A stretch of 64,000 nt of DNA from NCBI GenBank assembly GCA_963931865.1, contig OZ007518.1, positions 2,703,994-2,767,993 of the forward strand, in the 5' to 3' direction. The notes below the pieces were generated by a model. It made no database searches, was not told where the DNA came from, and saw only the letters and a list, made by a program, of their open reading frames with translations. This DNA is from Axinella damicornis (lineage: Eukaryota > Porifera > Demospongiae > Axinellida > Axinellidae). How positions within the stretch are numbered: the first letter of the stretch is position 1; every line of letters begins with the position of its first letter. A program made the translations under genes and the position numbers. This document shows positions 61,719 to 64,000 of this stretch, piece after piece.

Positions 61719-64000
61719 ATGGCTGAGTGCCTCGTCATGGCGTCTGCTTTGCTGCCCCTCCTACTCCTTTCCACCATCTGCGCTGGCCAAACCACTCACT
61801 ACATCAAGCCGACTCCCAGTACACCATGTCCTGTGGATCCCTGTTTCACCCTCTCTGAGTACGCACAACAACGTCTGCACAACCTCACCTCCAACACCAC
61901 ACTGCTACTCCTGCCAGGGGACCATGTCCTCAGTGTGAACTTTACCGTGGAAGATGTCAGTGGTTTTGAGATTCTGTCCCTTGCAGATGGTCATCAAACA
62001 AGGATTGTGTGCCAAGGACTGGTTGGCTTTTCATTCAGAAACATTTCACATGTGGCAATGCATGGGTTGACAGTCAACTCTTGTAGCAAGGGTACAGTTA
62101 TGTTTAAGTTTCCAACAGCATACGGAGTGTTACTTCATTCAGTATTGGACACCAGCATTTCCAACTGCTCATTCCAGGACAGTGCTGGTACTGCACTTGG
62201 GGTGCTCCACAGTGGTCTGGACCTGAGGGGAAGCAACTATTTCACAGGTAACTGCAGGAGATGTGGGGGGTACACCGAGTCTTGTTTTTGCCGTGGAGGA
62301 GGGATTTATGCAAACATGAGCACCCTGAAGTTCACTGGAAACAGCACTTTCAGAGGTAACTCAGCAACATTTGGTGGAGCAATTTATGCAAAATACAACA
62401 ATTTCATCACTTTCAATGGTAACAGTATTTTTAGGAACAACTCAGCTGAATATGATGGTGGAGGAATTTTTGTATGGAGCAGCACTCTAATCTTCAATGG
62501 ATGCAATTGTTTTGGAAACAACTCAGCTGCAAACAATGGTGGAGGAATTCATGTATTGTACACTCACATGACTTTCAATGGCAACAGTATTTTCAGGAGC
62601 AACTCCGCTGGGCAAGGAGGAGGAATTAGTGCATTGTGGGCTCGCATAACTTTCAATGGTAGCAGTATTTTCAGGAACAACTCAGCTCTGAATGGTGGAG
62701 GAGTTGTTGTTGCCTTCAACAGCACAATGAACTTTACAGGAAACAGTACTTTTGGAAACAACTCAGCTGCACAGTATGGTGGAGGAATTGATGCATTGTA
62801 CAGCAGTGTCATGAATTTCAACGGTAACTGTATTTTCAGGAACAACAGTGCAGCTGTAGCTGGTGGAGGGGTTTCAACATTTCACAATAACACTCTGAGC
62901 TTCACTGGTAATGTTAACTTCACACACAACTCAGCTGTGGCTGGTGGGAGTATCACTGTGATGTACAGTGCTGTGAAATTCACAGGTAATTGTGCTTTCA
63001 CAAACAACTCAGCTAACAGTCAGGGTGGAGGGATATATCTCCTCTACAGCACCCTGAACCTCATTGGAAATAGTACTTTCAGAAAAAACTCCGGATGGAT
63101 TGGTGGAGGAATCTATGCCAAAGAAAGTACTCTGAGTATTACTGGAAGCAGTTCAGACAATGGGAAACATGGTGGAGGCAGCATACTTTGCACCTCAATT
63201 TTCCAGAAAAATTTGGCAATGATTCACGGAGGGGCAGTGTATGCAGAAGACAGTGCTTTAAGCTTTCAAGGAAATAGTGTCATTAGTGGAAACTCTGCAC
63301 GTTACTATGCTGGAGGAATATATTCCAAAAACAGCAACCTCACATTTAGAGGGAGCACCAGTTTCTGCTCAAACTCAGTGCAGGTATTAGGCGGGGGGAT
63401 CTATGCATTGGGAACATCGCTCTATTTCATTGGAAACAGCAACTTCACAGCAAACACTGCTGCAAGGGGCGGGGGAGAGTATCTGGTAAACTCATTCAAT
63501 TTCCTCTCTCAGAATGCCTCTGTCACTATGGATGGTAACAACGCAACTGAGTATGGAGGAGCAGTGTATGTTGAGGATTCTGATCCCATTTCTTACTGCT
63601 TCCCTGAAAGCATAAATCTGGAGAGGTGCTTGTTTCAAGCGGATGCATATTTTCAGGCCTCACTTGATGTTATTACACAATTGGTTCCGATTTTATTGGA
63701 TCCAGCAGCTCTCCATGAATTTCTAGAATCGAATGAATCCGCTTCAAAAGCAATTAGGGGATTTCTCAACATCAGCATACACTTCTGCAACAACCATGCA
63801 CAGAAAGCTGGCAGTGCAGTGTATGGTGGTTTAATAGACAGCTGTGCCATTGATTTGGGGTATACTATATTTTTTATACCTTATAATCCTTCAGTGCAGG
63901 GTTTTTGGGAGTTTGACTGGCATGTACCAAATTTGGAACTGGAGCCAAACAGTGTTTCTTCTGATCCATTTCAAGTGTGCCTGTGTAGAAATGGAGTTCT
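61719..64000 (+). CDS. Secreted or surface beta-helix protein with Pmp-like repeats, 3'-incomplete
   Basis: One frame is open from ATG at 61719 to the window edge (760 codons), with no intron seen. MAECLVMASALLPLLLLSTI is a signal peptide. HYIKPTPSTPCPVDPCFTLSEY follows, then about 15 imperfect repeats of about 25-30 residues with the core GGGI(Y/F)A ... (L/M)xFxGNSxFxxNSA (residues about 180-610). These are the GGAI/FxxN motifs of polymorphic outer membrane protein (Pmp) repeats, which form a right-handed beta-helix. N-x-S/T sites are frequent. The last 120 residues (DPISYCFPESINLERC onwards) leave the repeat pattern, and a cysteine-bearing tail follows. In animals such proteins are predicted cell-surface adhesins or matrix proteins; the function here is unknown. 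A membrane anchor may lie outside the window. Confidence 0.85.
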   Translation, partial: MAECLVMASALLPLLLLSTICAGQTTHYIKPTPSTPCPVDPCFTLSEYAQQRLHNLTSNTTLLLLPGDHVLSVNFTVEDVSGFEILSLADGHQTRIVCQGLVGFSFRNISHVAMHGLTVNSCSKGTVMFKFPTAYGVLLHSVLDTSISNCSFQDSAGTALGVLHSGLDLRGSNYFTGNCRRCGGYTESCFCRGGGIYANMSTLKFTGNSTFRGNSATFGGAIYAKYNNFITFNGNSIFRNNSAEYDGGGIFVWSSTLIFNGCNCFGNNSAANNGGGIHVLYTHMTFNGNSIFRSNSAGQGGGISALWARITFNGSSIFRNNSALNGGGVVVAFNSTMNFTGNSTFGNNSAAQYGGGIDALYSSVMNFNGNCIFRNNSAAVAGGGVSTFHNNTLSFTGNVNFTHNSAVAGGSITVMYSAVKFTGNCAFTNNSANSQGGGIYLLYSTLNLIGNSTFRKNSGWIGGGIYAKESTLSITGSSSDNGKHGGGSILCTSIFQKNLAMIHGGAVYAEDSALSFQGNSVISGNSARYYAGGIYSKNSNLTFRGSTSFCSNSVQVLGGGIYALGTSLYFIGNSNFTANTAARGGGEYLVNSFNFLSQNASVTMDGNNATEYGGAVYVEDSDPISYCFPESINLERCLFQADAYFQASLDVITQLVPILLDPAALHEFLESNESASKAIRGFLNISIHFCNNHAQKAGSAVYGGLIDSCAIDLGYTIFFIPYNPSVQGFWEFDWHVPNLELEPNSVSSDPFQVCLCRNGV

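Noticed and set aside
61719..64000. Bacterial contamination as source of the Pmp-like gene
   Set aside because: It follows eukaryotic repeats without a break, has a eukaryotic signal peptide, and base composition does not shift visibly at its start.

Overview
This window looks like nuclear DNA of a metazoan, most likely a demosponge (Porifera). The basis is spliced genes with canonical GT-AG introns (63 bp upward), short-chain collagen C4-like (spongin-type) genes, an SH2-PH adaptor of the DAPP1 type, one-repeat-per-exon ankyrin coding, and a genome full of small transposons, LINE remnants and microsatellites. Nothing suggests a bacterial operon, an organelle or a virus. The assignment is inference from gene content, since no database could be searched.

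Left part (1-17.5 kb). A minus-strand SWIM-domain gene that seems to have lost its transposase-like core (303-2149) is followed by a minus-strand ankyrin gene (3171-6376, including one GC-AG intron). Next is a complete five-exon plus-strand ADP-ribosylglycohydrolase/J1-crystallin-like gene (8183-12278) whose introns hold MITEs, minisatellites and microsatellites. After it come a composite repeat (S1, 12.57-14.67 kb) and the 3' exons of a DAPP1-like gene (15674-17520, minus).

Central part (17.6-53 kb). A composite repeat block (copy 1, 17.6-21.2 kb) and its second copy (53.0-54.2 kb) lie in the same orientation. Between them are two plus-strand multi-pass membrane protein genes of unknown family (21.6-24.4 and 26.6-28.1 kb, the second with a frameshift), three minus-strand short-chain collagen genes (one intact, one frameshifted, one truncated against a 4.5 kb satellite of about 150-bp units), LINE remnants (44-46.4 kb) and many foldback elements.

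Right part (53-64 kb). Beside block copy 2 lies the missing first SH2 exon of the DAPP1-like gene (54708-54840), so that gene is split over about 37 kb exactly across the duplicated block. A second copy of composite repeat S1 (S2, 55.7-57.7 kb) carries two extra foldback insertions with perfect 9-bp target duplications. The window ends inside a long open frame coding a secreted or surface beta-helix protein with Pmp-like GGGI/FxGNSxFxxNSA repeats (61719 to the edge).

The most informative signals are the split DAPP1-like gene, a MULE-like foldback family with 9-bp target-site duplications (TIR TAGYCTCG...), the S1/S2 and block 1/block 2 pairs that act as natural filled/empty insertion sites, a minisatellite built from a 5' splice-donor junction, and a candidate hammerhead ribozyme at about 59.45 kb.
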